64,000 bases of DNA from Sulfitobacter sp. DSM 110093 (lineage in GTDB: Bacteria; Pseudomonadota; Alphaproteobacteria; Rhodobacterales; Rhodobacteraceae). Positions 55,736 through 64,000 of this stretch are shown piece after piece (the first letter of the stretch is position 1; every line of letters begins with the position of its first letter). The position numbers were made by a program, and so were the translations under genes. The stretch covers positions 1-64,000 of the forward strand of contig NZ_CP085167.1 of assembly GCF_022788715.1 (NCBI RefSeq), in the 5' to 3' direction. Under the pieces are notes generated by a model. It was not told where the DNA came from. It did not search any database and was given only the letters and a program-made list of their open reading frames with translations.

Positions 55736-56899
55736 CTAGCTGGGCTTTCGCAGCAACTCCGCGCGGGCCACAGTGAAGCCGGAGTTGATCCAGATTTGCT
55801 CCAACCGGGCAAGCTCTTGCCCCAAGGCCGGGCCTTTGACCGCTGGCATCAGGTCTTTGGCCGTTACCGGAAAACGGGCAGTGGCGGCGTTTGAAATCGT
55901 CTCTAACACGGTGGTTTCGGGCATCTGTTCTGCCATAACGCCGCGTAGCAATGCAGCGCCACGGGCGATCCCTGCCCCATGACGATAGGCAAGTTCGGCC
56001 AGCGGTGGCCCGGCAAAGCCTTGCTCTTGCAGCACCGTCAGGCGCTTGGCCTCTGCCTTGCTCAACCGCAGACGATGATCCGCCAAGGCTTCCCCGCCCA
56101 GCGCGGCCAGCCGAACCAGCCAGTCAGGCTCAAGCCCCAACATTTGTTCAAAATGAACCAGCATGGATAGCCAGCGGTCATCACTCCCCGGCAAAAGCAC
56201 CGGCAAGGCACCGGTTTGCCGCATCAACGCCAAGGCCGGGGCGGGATCCGGCGCGCGGAGCAGCTTTTTGAACTCCTGCCCGACCCGCTCTGCCGAAAGC
56301 GTTTCTAACCCATCCAAGTTCGACGCGATGGCATCCAGCGCCTCCGGCTCCGGCCCCGCCTCCGGGTCGCCATACCACGCCATGAAGCGAAAATAGCGCA
56401 GGGTGCGCAGATAATCCTCGCGGATACGCTGACCTGCATCCTCAATGAAACGCAGCCGTCGCGCGTACAGGTCAAGCAGGCCGCCCAACGGGTCGATCAC
56501 ACGGCCCTCGGGCGTGGCATAGAGCGCGTTCATCGTGAAATCACGGCGGCGGGCATCTTCGGCGATATCGGTGGAAAAGGCCACAACAGCACGGCGGCCA
56601 TCGGTTTCGACATCACGGCGAAAGGTGGTGATCTCGAACGGCTTGCCGCCAGAAACCAACGTCACCGTACCATGGTCGATCCCTGTCGGCACAGCCTTGA
56701 CCCCGGCAGCCTTGGCCAGCGTCATCACAGTCTCAGGTGTTGCATCGGTGGAAAGGTCAACATCGCTGTCCGGCAGGCCCAACAGTGCATCGCGCACACA
56801 GCCCCCGACGAAATAGATACGGTGCCCGCCATCCCGCACCACGCGGCAAACCCGCTGTGCGTCTGCGTCATGTAACCAGCGTGTCGTGGTTGGAATCAT
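55736..56899 (-). CDS. CCA tRNA nucleotidyltransferase
   Basis: This enzyme adds or repairs the CCA end of tRNA. The 387 residues begin, after about 20 residues, with the class II head domain YFVGGCVRDALLGL and SDVDLSTDATPE (metal-binding DxD), then RRDFTMNALY, and RIREDYLRTLRYFRF of the neck region. The C-terminal part is all-helical without an HD motif. The start ATG overlaps the Nudix stop by four bases (ATGA). ATGs further upstream would run through that neighbouring gene, so I reject them. Confidence 0.9.
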   Translation of the reverse strand: MIPTTTRWLHDADAQRVCRVVRDGGHRIYFVGGCVRDALLGLPDSDVDLSTDATPETVMTLAKAAGVKAVPTGIDHGTVTLVSGGKPFEITTFRRDVETDGRRAVVAFSTDIAEDARRRDFTMNALYATPEGRVIDPLGGLLDLYARRLRFIEDAGQRIREDYLRTLRYFRFMAWYGDPEAGPEPEALDAIASNLDGLETLSAERVGQEFKKLLRAPDPAPALALMRQTGALPVLLPGSDDRWLSMLVHFEQMLGLEPDWLVRLAALGGEALADHRLRLSKAEAKRLTVLQEQGFAGPPLAELAYRHGAGIARGAALLRGVMAEQMPETTVLETISNAATARFPVTAKDLMPAVKGPALGQELARLEQIWINSGFTVARAELLRKPS

Positions 56900-57492
56900 G
56901 TGTTCATGCGAGTCGCCCATGCCCGCAACATACGCGCGGTCGCGCCCCAGATGTAATAGGGGCCATAGGGAACAGCGTAATAATACCGCCGCTGGCCCCG
57001 CCAACGCCGTGAATGGACAAGATAATTGCTGGGGTTCAGCACATGGTCTAGCGGCACGCGAAACACCTCTTCAACCTCGCCGGGCTCTGGCACCACGGTG
57101 AAATCGCGCGTCACATAGCCGATCACGGGGGTCACGCTAAAGCCGGTGACCGTTTCATGGGCAGGCAGCACCCCCAAAACATCCACGATGTCGCTCGGCA
57201 TGCCGATCTCTTCGCGTGCTTCCCGCAAAGCGGCGGCGATAACATCCGCATCGCCGCCGTCTTGTTTGCCCCCCGGAAAGGCTATCTGTCCGGGGTGGTG
57301 TTTCAACGCCGAAGAGCGTTTGGTTAAGATCAGTTCCAATCGCGCGCCCGTATCAATCACCGGCGCGAGCACGCCCGCAGGCCGCAGGCTGCGGCCTGCG
57401 GGCAACGAGACCTCTGGATTCAGGTCAAAGTCAGAGGATTCCACCCCTGTCTGCGCGAGCGCCTTGCGGAAAGACTGGAACCGATCGTTCAC
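56896..57492 (-). CDS. CoA pyrophosphatase-type Nudix hydrolase
   Basis: The protein carries the UPF0035/NudL pattern: LTKRSSALKHHPGQIAFPGG, directly followed by the Nudix box with ALREAREEIGM, as in CoA-diphosphatases that split CoA to 4'-phosphopantetheine and 3',5'-ADP. I placed the start at GTG 57492, where AAGG lies six bases upstream and the coding region follows the hslO stop closely. ATG 57537 would overlap hslO by 44 bases and add 15 residues. The stop overlaps the CCA-transferase start, so hslO, this gene and the CCA gene form one unit. Confidence 0.85.
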   Translation of the reverse strand: MNDRFQSFRKALAQTGVESSDFDLNPEVSLPAGRSLRPAGVLAPVIDTGARLELILTKRSSALKHHPGQIAFPGGKQDGGDADVIAAALREAREEIGMPSDIVDVLGVLPAHETVTGFSVTPVIGYVTRDFTVVPEPGEVEEVFRVPLDHVLNPSNYLVHSRRWRGQRRYYYAVPYGPYYIWGATARMLRAWATRMNT

Positions 57493-57493
57493 C

Positions 57494-58468
57494 TCAGGCC
57501 TTAGCGTCGAAACCGACCGTGGCCGGGTCGAGGTCATAATGCGCGCCGCAGAATTGGCAATCGGCGGTCACTCGGCCATCATCAGTTGTCATCTTCTCGA
57601 TATCGCGCGCTGAGTAGATCGACAGACTTTGACGCACGCGATCTTCGGAGCAAGTACACCCAAAACGCACCGGCTGCGCATCATAGACCCGCGGTTGTTC
57701 CTCGTGAAACAATCGCAGCAGAAGGTCGGTCGGCGGCACGCTGGGGCCGATCAGTTCCAGATCTTCAACCGTGCCGAGCAGGATGTTCACGCGGTTCCAA
57801 TTCTCGGCCTCATCGCCTTCGACCAAGTCGTCGGCCTTGAGGACCTCACCCGTACCTTCGCCCGACGCCGAGAGCGGCGAGGCTTTGGGCATATGCTGCA
57901 ACATGATGCCACCGGCACGCCAATGCTCTGGCTCGCCCGGACCGGACGATTTGCCAAAGCTTAGCGAAAAGCGTGTCGGCAACTGCTCGGACTGGGCGAA
58001 ATAGGCTTCTGCACAGGCCGCCAAAGACCCGCCAGCCAGCGGCGTGATGCCCTGATAGGGGGTCATGCCTTTGCCTTGGTCAATCATGATCGCGAAATAG
58101 CCTTCGCCGATCTGTTCAAACGGGGCGTCATCGGTCAGCCGATCCGCATCATAGCTGGCATAGGCGCGGATGCGCGCAGGCTCGCCTTCCTTCTCGGGGC
58201 CGTAGTAATCGGTCGCGATCATCCGAACGGCGCCTTTGGACTGTACCTGTAGCGATAATTTCCAGCGCAGCTTGATCGTCTGACCGATCAATGCGGTCAA
58301 CAACGCCATCTCGGCCACCAAAGCTTCAACCTGCGGCGGGTAATCGTGCTGCTTCAGGATGCCTTCCAACACGCCATCAAGCCGCGCCACGCGGCCGCGC
58401 ATGTCGACATCATCAAGCTGAAAGGGCAGAACGGTATCGTCCCACGCGATTTTAGTTCCTTGGGTCAT
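57494..58468 (-). CDS. hslO: Redox-regulated chaperone Hsp33
   Basis: Hsp33 becomes an active holdase when oxidative stress opens its C-terminal zinc centre. The 324-residue protein has the four ligands in order C-x-C (FGCTCSEDRV) and C-x-x-C (CQFCGAHY) close to its end. Its N-terminal domain shows PPQVEALVAEMALLTAL, and MTPYQGITPLAGGSLAACAE in the middle, all standard. It leads the run hslO - Nudix - CCA transferase. The divergent neighbour is the Nudix gene at 58545 with 76 bases between. Confidence 0.93.
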   Translation of the reverse strand: MTQGTKIAWDDTVLPFQLDDVDMRGRVARLDGVLEGILKQHDYPPQVEALVAEMALLTALIGQTIKLRWKLSLQVQSKGAVRMIATDYYGPEKEGEPARIRAYASYDADRLTDDAPFEQIGEGYFAIMIDQGKGMTPYQGITPLAGGSLAACAEAYFAQSEQLPTRFSLSFGKSSGPGEPEHWRAGGIMLQHMPKASPLSASGEGTGEVLKADDLVEGDEAENWNRVNILLGTVEDLELIGPSVPPTDLLLRLFHEEQPRVYDAQPVRFGCTCSEDRVRQSLSIYSARDIEKMTTDDGRVTADCQFCGAHYDLDPATVGFDAKA

Positions 58469-58544
58469 CGGGTTTCCTTATCGGGGGCCGCTTGGCATAC
58501 CGCGTCTATATAGGCGCAGCAACCCATGGAAAAAGGGGCAGCAG

Positions 58545-59039
58545 ATGATCAGACGTACAGGCCGCGCACCGCAGCCCGGCCAAACCTACACACCCCGCCC
58601 CGGCGTCTATGCCATTCTGCCGCTGCAAAGCCGCTTTTTGATGACGCTTGAAATGGGCGACGAGACCGAAGTGCAACTGCCCGGTGGCGGTATTGAGGCT
58701 GGTGAATCCCCTCTTCAAGCGCTGCACCGCGAAGTGCTGGAAGAAACCGGTTGGCGCATCGCCCGCCCGCGCCGTCTGGGTGCGTTCCGCCGTTTCACCT
58801 ATATGAAGGATTACGATCTTTGGGCGCAGAAAATCTGCCATATCTATGTCGCCCACCCCGTACGCCGGATTGCCGAACCGACAGAACAACACCATGCCAC
58901 ACTGGTGCTATCTGCCAGCGAAGCCGTGGCAACCCTCGCGAATGAGGGCGACAGGCTGTTTCTAGAACGTTACCTCACATCACAAAACAAACTGCGCGAG
59001 CGTCTCGTCGTTGGTAATGTCCGTATAGGTAAAACCTGA
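58545..59039 (+). CDS. Nudix hydrolase
   Basis: This 164-residue Nudix protein has the box GGGIEAGESPLQALHREVLE followed by ETGW (about 46-69), with intact E and R-E-x-x-E-E residues. The ATG has AAAGGGG seven bases upstream. Similar proteins in related bacteria are annotated simply as Nudix hydrolases; the substrate is unknown. Its last 60 bases overlap the 3' end of ilvA on the other strand, an unusually long convergent overlap for this window. Confidence 0.87.
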   Translation: MIRRTGRAPQPGQTYTPRPGVYAILPLQSRFLMTLEMGDETEVQLPGGGIEAGESPLQALHREVLEETGWRIARPRRLGAFRRFTYMKDYDLWAQKICHIYVAHPVRRIAEPTEQHHATLVLSASEAVATLANEGDRLFLERYLTSQNKLRERLVVGNVRIGKT

Positions 59040-60212
59040 TTGTCCCAACTGCTCCAAGAAAGGCTTAAAATTCTCAGGCTGCCGTGTCTCGATCCCGATC
59101 AGAACCGAACCAAAATTGCGCGCTGATTTTTTAAGATACTCAAAGCGGCAAATATCATCGTCAGGCCCAAGCATCATCAGGAACTCTTTCAAGGCGCCCG
59201 GCCGCTGTGGCATACGCAGGATGAAGTACTTCTTTACCCCGGAATAGCGCTGCGCCCGTTCCTTAACCTCTGGCAAACGCTCGAAATCGAAATTACCGCC
59301 CGAGGCCACACAGACCACCGTTTTGCCTACAATTTGATCCGCCACTTCGCCCAGCGCATCTATCGACAGCGCGCCTGCTGGCTCCAACACGATGCCTTCG
59401 ACGTTCAACATCTCGTTAATCGTCACGCAGATACGATCCTCCGGTAGATGCACCACATCCGCAGGGTTCACCCCGCGAAGCCGCTCAAACGTCCGCGCAC
59501 CTATCTTGGCCACTGCGGCGCCATCGACAAAGTTATCAATCGGAGAGACATCGACCGGCGCCCCCACTTCCAACGCCCGCGCCAAGCTCGGCGCACCGGC
59601 AGGTTCAACGAATGTGTAATCACAGGTGGTGCCAAAATAACTGACCACCCCCGAAGACAGGCCGCCGCCGCCCACCGGCAAGATCACCCGGTCCGGCACC
59701 CGCCCTAATTGCTCGGCAATCTCAACGGCAACAGATGCCTGACCCTCAATCACATCCTCGTCGTCGAAGGGCGACAGGAAATGCGCCCCCTCATCCCGGC
59801 AAAAGTTCTGCGCAGCGGCCAGAGTGGCGTCGAAATAATCCCCGACCAACCGGATCTCGACGTTATCGCCGCCAAAAATACGGGTCTTCTGAACTTTCTG
59901 TTGTGGCGTCGTCACCGGCATGAAAATCACGCCCCGCACCCCGAAATGGCTACAGGCAAAAGCCACCCCCTGCGCATGGTTGCCTGCCGAGGCACAAACA
60001 AACAGCCCCTGCCCCGGAATAACTTTGCGCATCGCATTGAACGCGCCACGCAGCTTGTAAGAGCGTACAGGACTCAAATCCTCACGTTTCAACCAAATAT
60101 CCGCGTCAAAACGCTCCGACAGATGCTCATTCCGCAACAGTGGTGTGGCCGGAAACAACACCCGCAACGCCTCTGCCGCCGCCTGTGCTTTCTGTGCAAA
60201 TTCATCCGCCAT
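58980..60212 (-). CDS. ilvA: Threonine ammonia-lyase IlvA (single ACT-like domain)
   Basis: IlvA converts threonine to 2-oxobutyrate, the first step of isoleucine synthesis. From the ATG at 60212 (AAGGAGA upstream) it has 410 residues. The PLP lysine is K53 in SPVRSYKLRGAF, with the phosphate-binding glycine loop PVGGGGLSSG and SAGNHAQGVAF. A single C-terminal ACT-like domain (about 330-410, KKYFILRMPQRPGALKEFL) marks the shorter form found in many bacteria; E. coli IlvA has two. It is divergent from argG and convergent with the Nudix gene. Confidence 0.93.
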   Translation of the reverse strand: MADEFAQKAQAAAEALRVLFPATPLLRNEHLSERFDADIWLKREDLSPVRSYKLRGAFNAMRKVIPGQGLFVCASAGNHAQGVAFACSHFGVRGVIFMPVTTPQQKVQKTRIFGGDNVEIRLVGDYFDATLAAAQNFCRDEGAHFLSPFDDEDVIEGQASVAVEIAEQLGRVPDRVILPVGGGGLSSGVVSYFGTTCDYTFVEPAGAPSLARALEVGAPVDVSPIDNFVDGAAVAKIGARTFERLRGVNPADVVHLPEDRICVTINEMLNVEGIVLEPAGALSIDALGEVADQIVGKTVVCVASGGNFDFERLPEVKERAQRYSGVKKYFILRMPQRPGALKEFLMMLGPDDDICRFEYLKKSARNFGSVLIGIETRQPENFKPFLEQLGQSGFTYTDITNDETLAQFVL

Positions 60213-60336
60213 CTGTGCTCTCCTTGCTGCTCTTCGTCGATAGGCGCGCAGCCTGCATAGGTCAACGCAGGCTTCAATCTTGCCCGCGCCCGCGAAAACC
60301 GCTACCTCGCAGAGCGAACTTGAAAGGAAACCCGTC

Positions 60337-61563
60337 ATGTCCGCGCCCAAGAAAGTCGTGCTTGCCTATTCCGGCGGCCTCGATACCTCGATCATCCTGA
60401 AATGGCTGCAAACCGAATATGGCTGCGAAGTGGTGACATTCACCGCCGACCTTGGCCAAGGTGAAGAGCTGGAGCCCGCCCGCAAAAAAGCCGAGATGAT
60501 GGGCATCGCTCCTGAAAACATCTATATCGAAGACGTACGTGAGGAGTTCGTGCGCGACTTCGTCTTCCCGATGTTCCGCGCCAATGCAGTTTATGAAGGT
60601 CTCTACCTCCTAGGCACCTCCATCGCCCGTCCGCTGATCTCCAAACGTCTGGTAGAAATCGCCGAAGAAACCGGCGCCGATGCGGTCGCCCACGGCGCCA
60701 CCGGCAAAGGCAATGACCAAGTTCGCTTCGAACTGGCCGCCTATGCGCTGAACCCTGACATCAAGGTGATCGCCCCTTGGCGCGAATGGGATCTGTCGAG
60801 CCGCACCAAATTGCTGGCCTTCGCGGAAGAAAACCAGATCCCGATCGCCAAAGACAAACGCGGCGAAGCGCCATTCTCTGTCGACGCCAACCTGCTGCAC
60901 ACCTCGTCCGAAGGCAAAGTCCTCGAAGATCCCGCCGTCGATGCACCCGACTACGTCTACCAGCGCACAGTCAGCCCCGAAGACGCACCCGACACCCCTG
61001 AATATGTCGAAATCGGCTTCGAGCGCGGCGATGCCGTTAGCATCAACGGCGAAGCCATGTCTCCCGCCACGATCCTCACCAAACTCAACGAGCTTGGCGG
61101 CAAACACGGTTGTGGGCGCCTCGATCTGGTCGAAGGCCGCTTCGTCGGCATGAAGTCCCGTGGCATCTACGAAACCCCCGGCGGCACCCTCCTGCTCGAA
61201 GCTCACCGCGGCATTGAATCCATCACCCTCGACCGCGGCGCCATGCACCTAAAAGACGAGCTGATGCCGAAATACGCCGAGCTCATCTACAACGGCTTCT
61301 GGTACAGCCCCGAACGCACCATGCTGCAAGCCGCCATCGATGCAAGCCAAACCCATGTCACCGGCACCGTGCGCCTGAAACTCTACAAAGGCCACGTTCG
61401 CACCGTGGGCCGCTGGTCCGATCACAGCCTTTACTCCGAGGCCCATGTGACCTTTGAAGACGACGCCGGCGCCTACGACCAGAAAGACGCCGCAGGCTTC
61501 ATCCAACTGAACGCCCTGCGCCTCAAACTGCTCGCCGCCCGCGACAAACGCACCAAAGGCTGA
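60337..61563 (+). CDS. argG: Argininosuccinate synthase
   Basis: ArgG joins citrulline and aspartate with ATP in arginine synthesis. The 408-residue product starts [20 protein letters not shown], the PP-loop ATP site, and contains [15 protein letters not shown] and [13 protein letters not shown]. The ATG at 60337 has AAAGGAAA upstream; an in-frame start 57 bases earlier would add residues not found in ArgG. A GC-rich hairpin and an 18-bp terminator follow the stop. Confidence 0.96.
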   Translation: MSAPKKVVLAYSGGLDTSIILKWLQTEYGCEVVTFTADLGQGEELEPARKKAEMMGIAPENIYIEDVREEFVRDFVFPMFRANAVYEGLYLLGTSIARPLISKRLVEIAEETGADAVAHGATGKGNDQVRFELAAYALNPDIKVIAPWREWDLSSRTKLLAFAEENQIPIAKDKRGEAPFSVDANLLHTSSEGKVLEDPAVDAPDYVYQRTVSPEDAPDTPEYVEIGFERGDAVSINGEAMSPATILTKLNELGGKHGCGRLDLVEGRFVGMKSRGIYETPGGTLLLEAHRGIESITLDRGAMHLKDELMPKYAELIYNGFWYSPERTMLQAAIDASQTHVTGTVRLKLYKGHVRTVGRWSDHSLYSEAHVTFEDDAGAYDQKDAAGFIQLNALRLKLLAARDKRTKG

Positions 61564-61588
61564 AGCACGGGTCCCAGACCCTCTTTCA

Positions 61589-61632
61589 TCCTTTCTTAAA
61601 TACCCGCGGGGGTCCGGGGGCAGCGCCCCCGG
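61589..61632 (+). repeat. GC-rich repeat-like element after argG
   Basis: A segment TTTCTTAAATACC leads into a G-run and the hairpin CCGGGGGC / GCCCCCGG with loop AGC (61614-61632). I recall closely similar elements scattered after genes in Roseobacter genomes, but only this copy is visible in the window. It may be a dispersed palindromic repeat. Confidence 0.5.
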
Positions 61633-61654
61633 CGGCCTCCCCCAAGAGCGCCAA

Positions 61655-61694
61655 AAGAAGAAGGCCCAGACGTTTCCGTCTGGGCCTTCTTCTT
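61655..61694. terminator. Bidirectional 18-bp terminator
   Basis: AAGAAGAAGGCCCAGACG pairs perfectly with CGTCTGGGCCTTCTTCTT across a TTTC loop. The stem is 18 bp with A- and T-rich ends. It lies between argG (+) and the small acidic exported gene (-) and should stop transcription from both sides. Confidence 0.88.
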
Positions 61695-61712
61695 AACAAG
61701 CGTCGAAATACA

Positions 61713-62123
61713 TCACTCTACGCTCACAACCCTCATCACCAATGTACCCTTCAGTTTGTTCGGCTCGCCATCTTTAGATTCCGGCTTAACATCGAACACG
61801 TTCTGCTTTGCGTTATCGTCAGGTTGAACTGTCATCATAACCATATCATCCTCCTCGACCTCATTTTGCAGCACCGGGGCAATTTCTTCGGCCTCCCCCG
61901 CGCGCAGTGGGGCAACGCCAATCACCGCGTCAGGTTTCATTTCTTCATCGGTCCGGTACATGACCAACCAACCGTTTTTATCCGCGATAACCTTTTCCGC
62001 ACTTACGGCCGTATCAGAAAAATTATCGTCTGACGCTTCGGCCATGGCAGTGGCATATGCATCGGCGCAAGCACCACCCGTAACCATCGCCAAGGCGATT
62101 AGGGTGCTTGTCATACTTCTCAT
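61713..62123 (-). CDS. Acidic exported protein, DUF7282-like
   Basis: This 136-residue protein has a signal peptide (LIALAMVTGGACADAYA). The mature part is strongly acidic (many Glu/Asp), with the pattern KNGWLVMYRTDE, VIGVAPLRAGEAEEI and a C-terminal LVMRVVSVE. The 'GWLV ... VIG ... AP ... AG' order resembles the DUF7282 family, exported proteins of unknown role. Two ATG codons nine bases apart are possible starts. The codon and base composition looks less GC-biased than its neighbours, so acquisition by transfer is possible but not shown. Confidence 0.65.
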   Translation of the reverse strand: MRSMTSTLIALAMVTGGACADAYATAMAEASDDNFSDTAVSAEKVIADKNGWLVMYRTDEEMKPDAVIGVAPLRAGEAEEIAPVLQNEVEEDDMVMMTVQPDDNAKQNVFDVKPESKDGEPNKLKGTLVMRVVSVE

Positions 62124-62187
62124 CTAATTCATCCCCCATATGCAGCCGTTACACTCACGACAAAGGAGGACAGAAGTTTCAAATTTA

Positions 62188-62886
62188 TTAGTTTAATTTT
62201 ATCCGCTTGGTGAAAAGCTTCTCATAATAGGGCATAGCCTCTTCCAAGACCTCTTGTTGAGCGCGGTCGAGTTCCTTCAATGCTCCTTCGGGGCCAGCAA
62301 AACCGGTGCTTTTGTGGATTGTCCCGTACCAATGCGGCGCCCATACGCCGTCTTCAGGTCGTGGCCCGGCAGACCAGCGCAACATTGCGGGATCAAAGGT
62401 TAAATTTAGCGCCGCGCATAGCTTGCGCAGCATACCTTCGGGGTTCGCGCGGATATCGGCACTATCAATGATCACCCCGCCAAGATGTTCATACAACATG
62501 GCCTGACGTTCAAAACCAATATCGGCTAAGCTCGGCTCTTCGCGTTTTTCTGCGTAGCTGGAGATCACCCGCGCGGGATGCCGGATGAGGTGAACGTTCA
62601 CACAATCCTTCGCCCAATCCAGCGGGAACCCATCGATCATATGCTGCGCCATATGTTTCATATAAAGATGCCGCGCGCCGTCCTGTACAAACCCATTGGG
62701 GACCAATGCAGGGTCTTGTTCCTGTGCAGCCAGCACCACGCCGCGCATCGGGTGGTCCAGACCAGTGACCTTCAGATAGGCTGCATAAAAAGGCTCATCT
62801 ATCGCGGTAAAGTCCTGACGCGCCCCAAAACTATACATCATCGCCGTACTCAAATTGCGTGGCCCGGACCACATCGCGATACGCAT
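62188..62886 (-). CDS. Sulfotransferase-like P-loop protein
   Basis: The 232-residue protein starts with a nucleotide-binding-like loop SGPRNLSTAMMYSF (7-20) and a second motif LIRHPARVISSYAEK (100-114), the 5'- and 3'-phosphosulfate-type motifs of small sulfotransferases. It lacks the longer acceptor domain of the protein at 10162 and resembles sulfotransferase-family proteins sometimes found next to branched-chain amino-acid genes. Substrate unknown; activity as a sulfotransferase is inferred from the two loops only. About 150 bases separate it from the divergent msrA. Confidence 0.72.
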   Translation of the reverse strand: MRIAMWSGPRNLSTAMMYSFGARQDFTAIDEPFYAAYLKVTGLDHPMRGVVLAAQEQDPALVPNGFVQDGARHLYMKHMAQHMIDGFPLDWAKDCVNVHLIRHPARVISSYAEKREEPSLADIGFERQAMLYEHLGGVIIDSADIRANPEGMLRKLCAALNLTFDPAMLRWSAGPRPEDGVWAPHWYGTIHKSTGFAGPEGALKELDRAQQEVLEEAMPYYEKLFTKRIKLN

Positions 62887-63039
62887 GACACTCTCCCAAT
62901 TGCAGTTCAGCCCGCGAGGCTAGAAAGATCACCGCTCTAAGCCAAGTGGTAAATTGCCTTCACCACAGCGTGACTTTCCCCGTCTCGGCCTTGCGCTACC
63001 TACGTCTCAGCGGCAACCCTATGCCAGAGGAGGACCACC

Positions 63040-63705
63040 ATGTTCCGAAAATCAATGTTCAAACCCGCGATCCTGACCCTTGCCATCACACTTGGGTTCG
63101 TGGCGCAAAACCGCCCCGCTGCAGCGGCAGAGACTGAAGTGCTCACCGTAGCAGGCGGCTGCTTTTGGTGTGTAGAAGCGGATTTTGAATCCGTGAAAGG
63201 CGTAAAAGAAGCCGTTTCAGGCTTTGCAGGCGGCCGCACCAAAAACCCCACTTACAAAGAAGTCACCGGCGGCAACACCGGCCACTATGAGGCGGTGCAG
63301 ATCCAATTCGACCCTGCCGTGGTCAGCCGCAATACGCTGCTCGATCTGTTTTTCCGTTCGGTTGATCCTACGGACGCGGGCGGTCAGTTTTGTGACCGTG
63401 GGGATAGCTATCGCACAGCAATCTTTGCTGGCAACGCCGCCCAGAAAAGCGCGGCAGAAGAAGCAAAGGCCGGAGCACAGGCCGCACTTGGCACCCAGAT
63501 CGTGACCCCGATCCTTGGCGATACACCCTTCTATCCGGCCGAAGATTACCACCAAGACTACTACAAAAGCAGCGAACGACTTGCGTTCAGCAGTGTTGGT
63601 GTAGCGGTTAAGAAATCTGTGGCCTACAAACGCTATCGCAACGGCTGTGGCCGTGATGCGCGCGTAAAACAGCTTTGGGGCAGCGCTGCGCCCTTTGTCA
63701 AATAA
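63040..63705 (+). CDS. msrA: Exported peptide-methionine (S)-S-oxide reductase
   Basis: MsrA reduces methionine-S-sulfoxide in proteins. The 221-residue protein begins with a signal peptide (about 1-30, ILTLAITLGFVAQNRPAAAA) and then the catalytic AGGCFWCVEADFE, with nucleophile C41. GGNTGHYEAVQI and PAEDYHQDYY are further signatures, and YRNGC holds a likely resolving cysteine. The cytoplasmic form lacks such a leader, so this one probably protects periplasmic proteins. No MsrB is adjacent. Confidence 0.92.
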   Translation: MFRKSMFKPAILTLAITLGFVAQNRPAAAAETEVLTVAGGCFWCVEADFESVKGVKEAVSGFAGGRTKNPTYKEVTGGNTGHYEAVQIQFDPAVVSRNTLLDLFFRSVDPTDAGGQFCDRGDSYRTAIFAGNAAQKSAAEEAKAGAQAALGTQIVTPILGDTPFYPAEDYHQDYYKSSERLAFSSVGVAVKKSVAYKRYRNGCGRDARVKQLWGSAAPFVK

Positions 63706-63720
63706 GCTCTAATTCATCAG

Positions 63721-64000
63721 TTAGATACTAAAATCATGATCTCCGATCTCTTTCAGGTCGGGGATCACATCTGCAGTTCCGTGGCGCGTGACCATCAAGG
63801 CTCCGGCCCGCATCGCCAGATCGATTGCCTGCGGCATGTTCATTCCCCGGTCCAGCCCGGCCACCAGATAACCAGTAAAAGTGTCCCCCGCCCCCGTCGT
63901 ATCCACTGCATCAACCTTATAAGCGGGGAAAGATTCAACACGGTGTGCGTTGTTAGAGACCCATTCGCAGCCTTCCGAACCCAACGTCACCACGATATCA
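63721..64000 (-). CDS. PfkB-family sugar kinase, C-terminal part (cut by window edge)
   Basis: Only about the last 93 codons are present; the frame runs past base 64000 and the true start lies outside the window. The visible part has DIVVTLGSEGC and the second PfkB signature DTTGAGDTFTGYLVAGL with its catalytic Asp and the anion-hole GAGD, then an alanine-rich helix with a C-terminal acidic end. The pattern is closest to ribokinase. A GTG near 63991 is an internal valine, not a start. It is convergent with msrA, 15 bases apart. Confidence 0.88.
   Translation of the reverse strand, partial: DIVVTLGSEGCEWVSNNAHRVESFPAYKVDAVDTTGAGDTFTGYLVAGLDRGMNMPQAIDLAMRAGALMVTRHGTADVIPDLKEIGDHDFSI

Noticed and set aside
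63721..63993. Complete 90-residue protein starting at GTG 63993
   Set aside because: The upstream codons continue the PfkB kinase sequence (DIVVTLGSEGC), so this is the tail of a gene cut by the window edge.

Overview
The window reads as ordinary chromosome of a GC-rich alphaproteobacterium. The best fit is the Roseobacter group of the Rhodobacteraceae, possibly Sulfitobacter; this placement is inferred from protein style and gene order, not from any search. Base 1 is the A of the dnaA start codon, so the sequence was probably linearised there and any origin upstream of dnaA is not visible. I found no rRNA, tRNA, CRISPR array, transposase, integrase, prophage or toxin-antitoxin pair. Coding density is very high, and no gene-free stretch exceeds 300 bases once a 40-codon gene at 33968 is counted.

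Layout. 1-6909 (+): dnaA, dnaN, recF, a LysE-type exporter and gyrB, the replication cluster. 7069-10077 (-): monomeric NADP isocitrate dehydrogenase and a YczE-like membrane protein. 10162-19388 (-): a tightly packed surface-glycan block with a two-domain sulfotransferase, four glycosyltransferases, galU, kdsB and cysQ. It is divergent from 19505-20934 (+), an ABC-2 permease without its ATPase and an SH3-domain exported protein. 20986-25821: alkB, dnaK-dnaJ, radC. 25842-31196 (-): a periplasmic-binding/OmpA fusion, a conserved exported protein and secA. 31370-35892 (+): parvulin-argJ-mutT, a 40-aa gene, a lipid-kinase-like protein and a metallophosphoesterase. 35902-41227 (-): rimP-nusA-ylxR-infB. 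41380-46312 (mostly -): a short solute-binding protein, proline iminopeptidase, MarR regulator, nitrilase-type amidase, glutaredoxin and ComF, with ubiG on +. 46327-50559: a degenerate methyltransferase, hemH, a 60-aa membrane protein, and two L,D-transpeptidases either side of a CAP-domain lipoprotein. 50671-58468 (-): a TrmA-type RNA methyltransferase, a pair of ABC exporters, CCA transferase, CoA Nudix hydrolase and Hsp33. 58545-64000: Nudix, ilvA, argG, an acidic exported protein, a second sulfotransferase-like protein, periplasmic MsrA, and the end of a PfkB sugar kinase cut by the window edge.

How the genes fit together. The most coherent accessory theme is the 10-21 kb block. GalU (UDP-glucose), KdsB (CMP-Kdo), several glycosyltransferases and a sulfotransferase lie in one run with CysQ, the enzyme that destroys the PAP left by PAPS-dependent sulfation. 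This suggests a sulfated surface polysaccharide or glycoconjugate, which is inference. A second theme is RNA-level structure: two copies of a double-hairpin repeat, two hairpins that bury ribosome-binding sites, and a terminator for the infB operon inside the coding end of the facing gene.

I did not find a clearly new defence or mobile system. The less-described items are the glycan block, the GT14 protein with an unassigned C-terminal half, the methyltransferase lacking its SAM motif, and the small conserved-looking genes.
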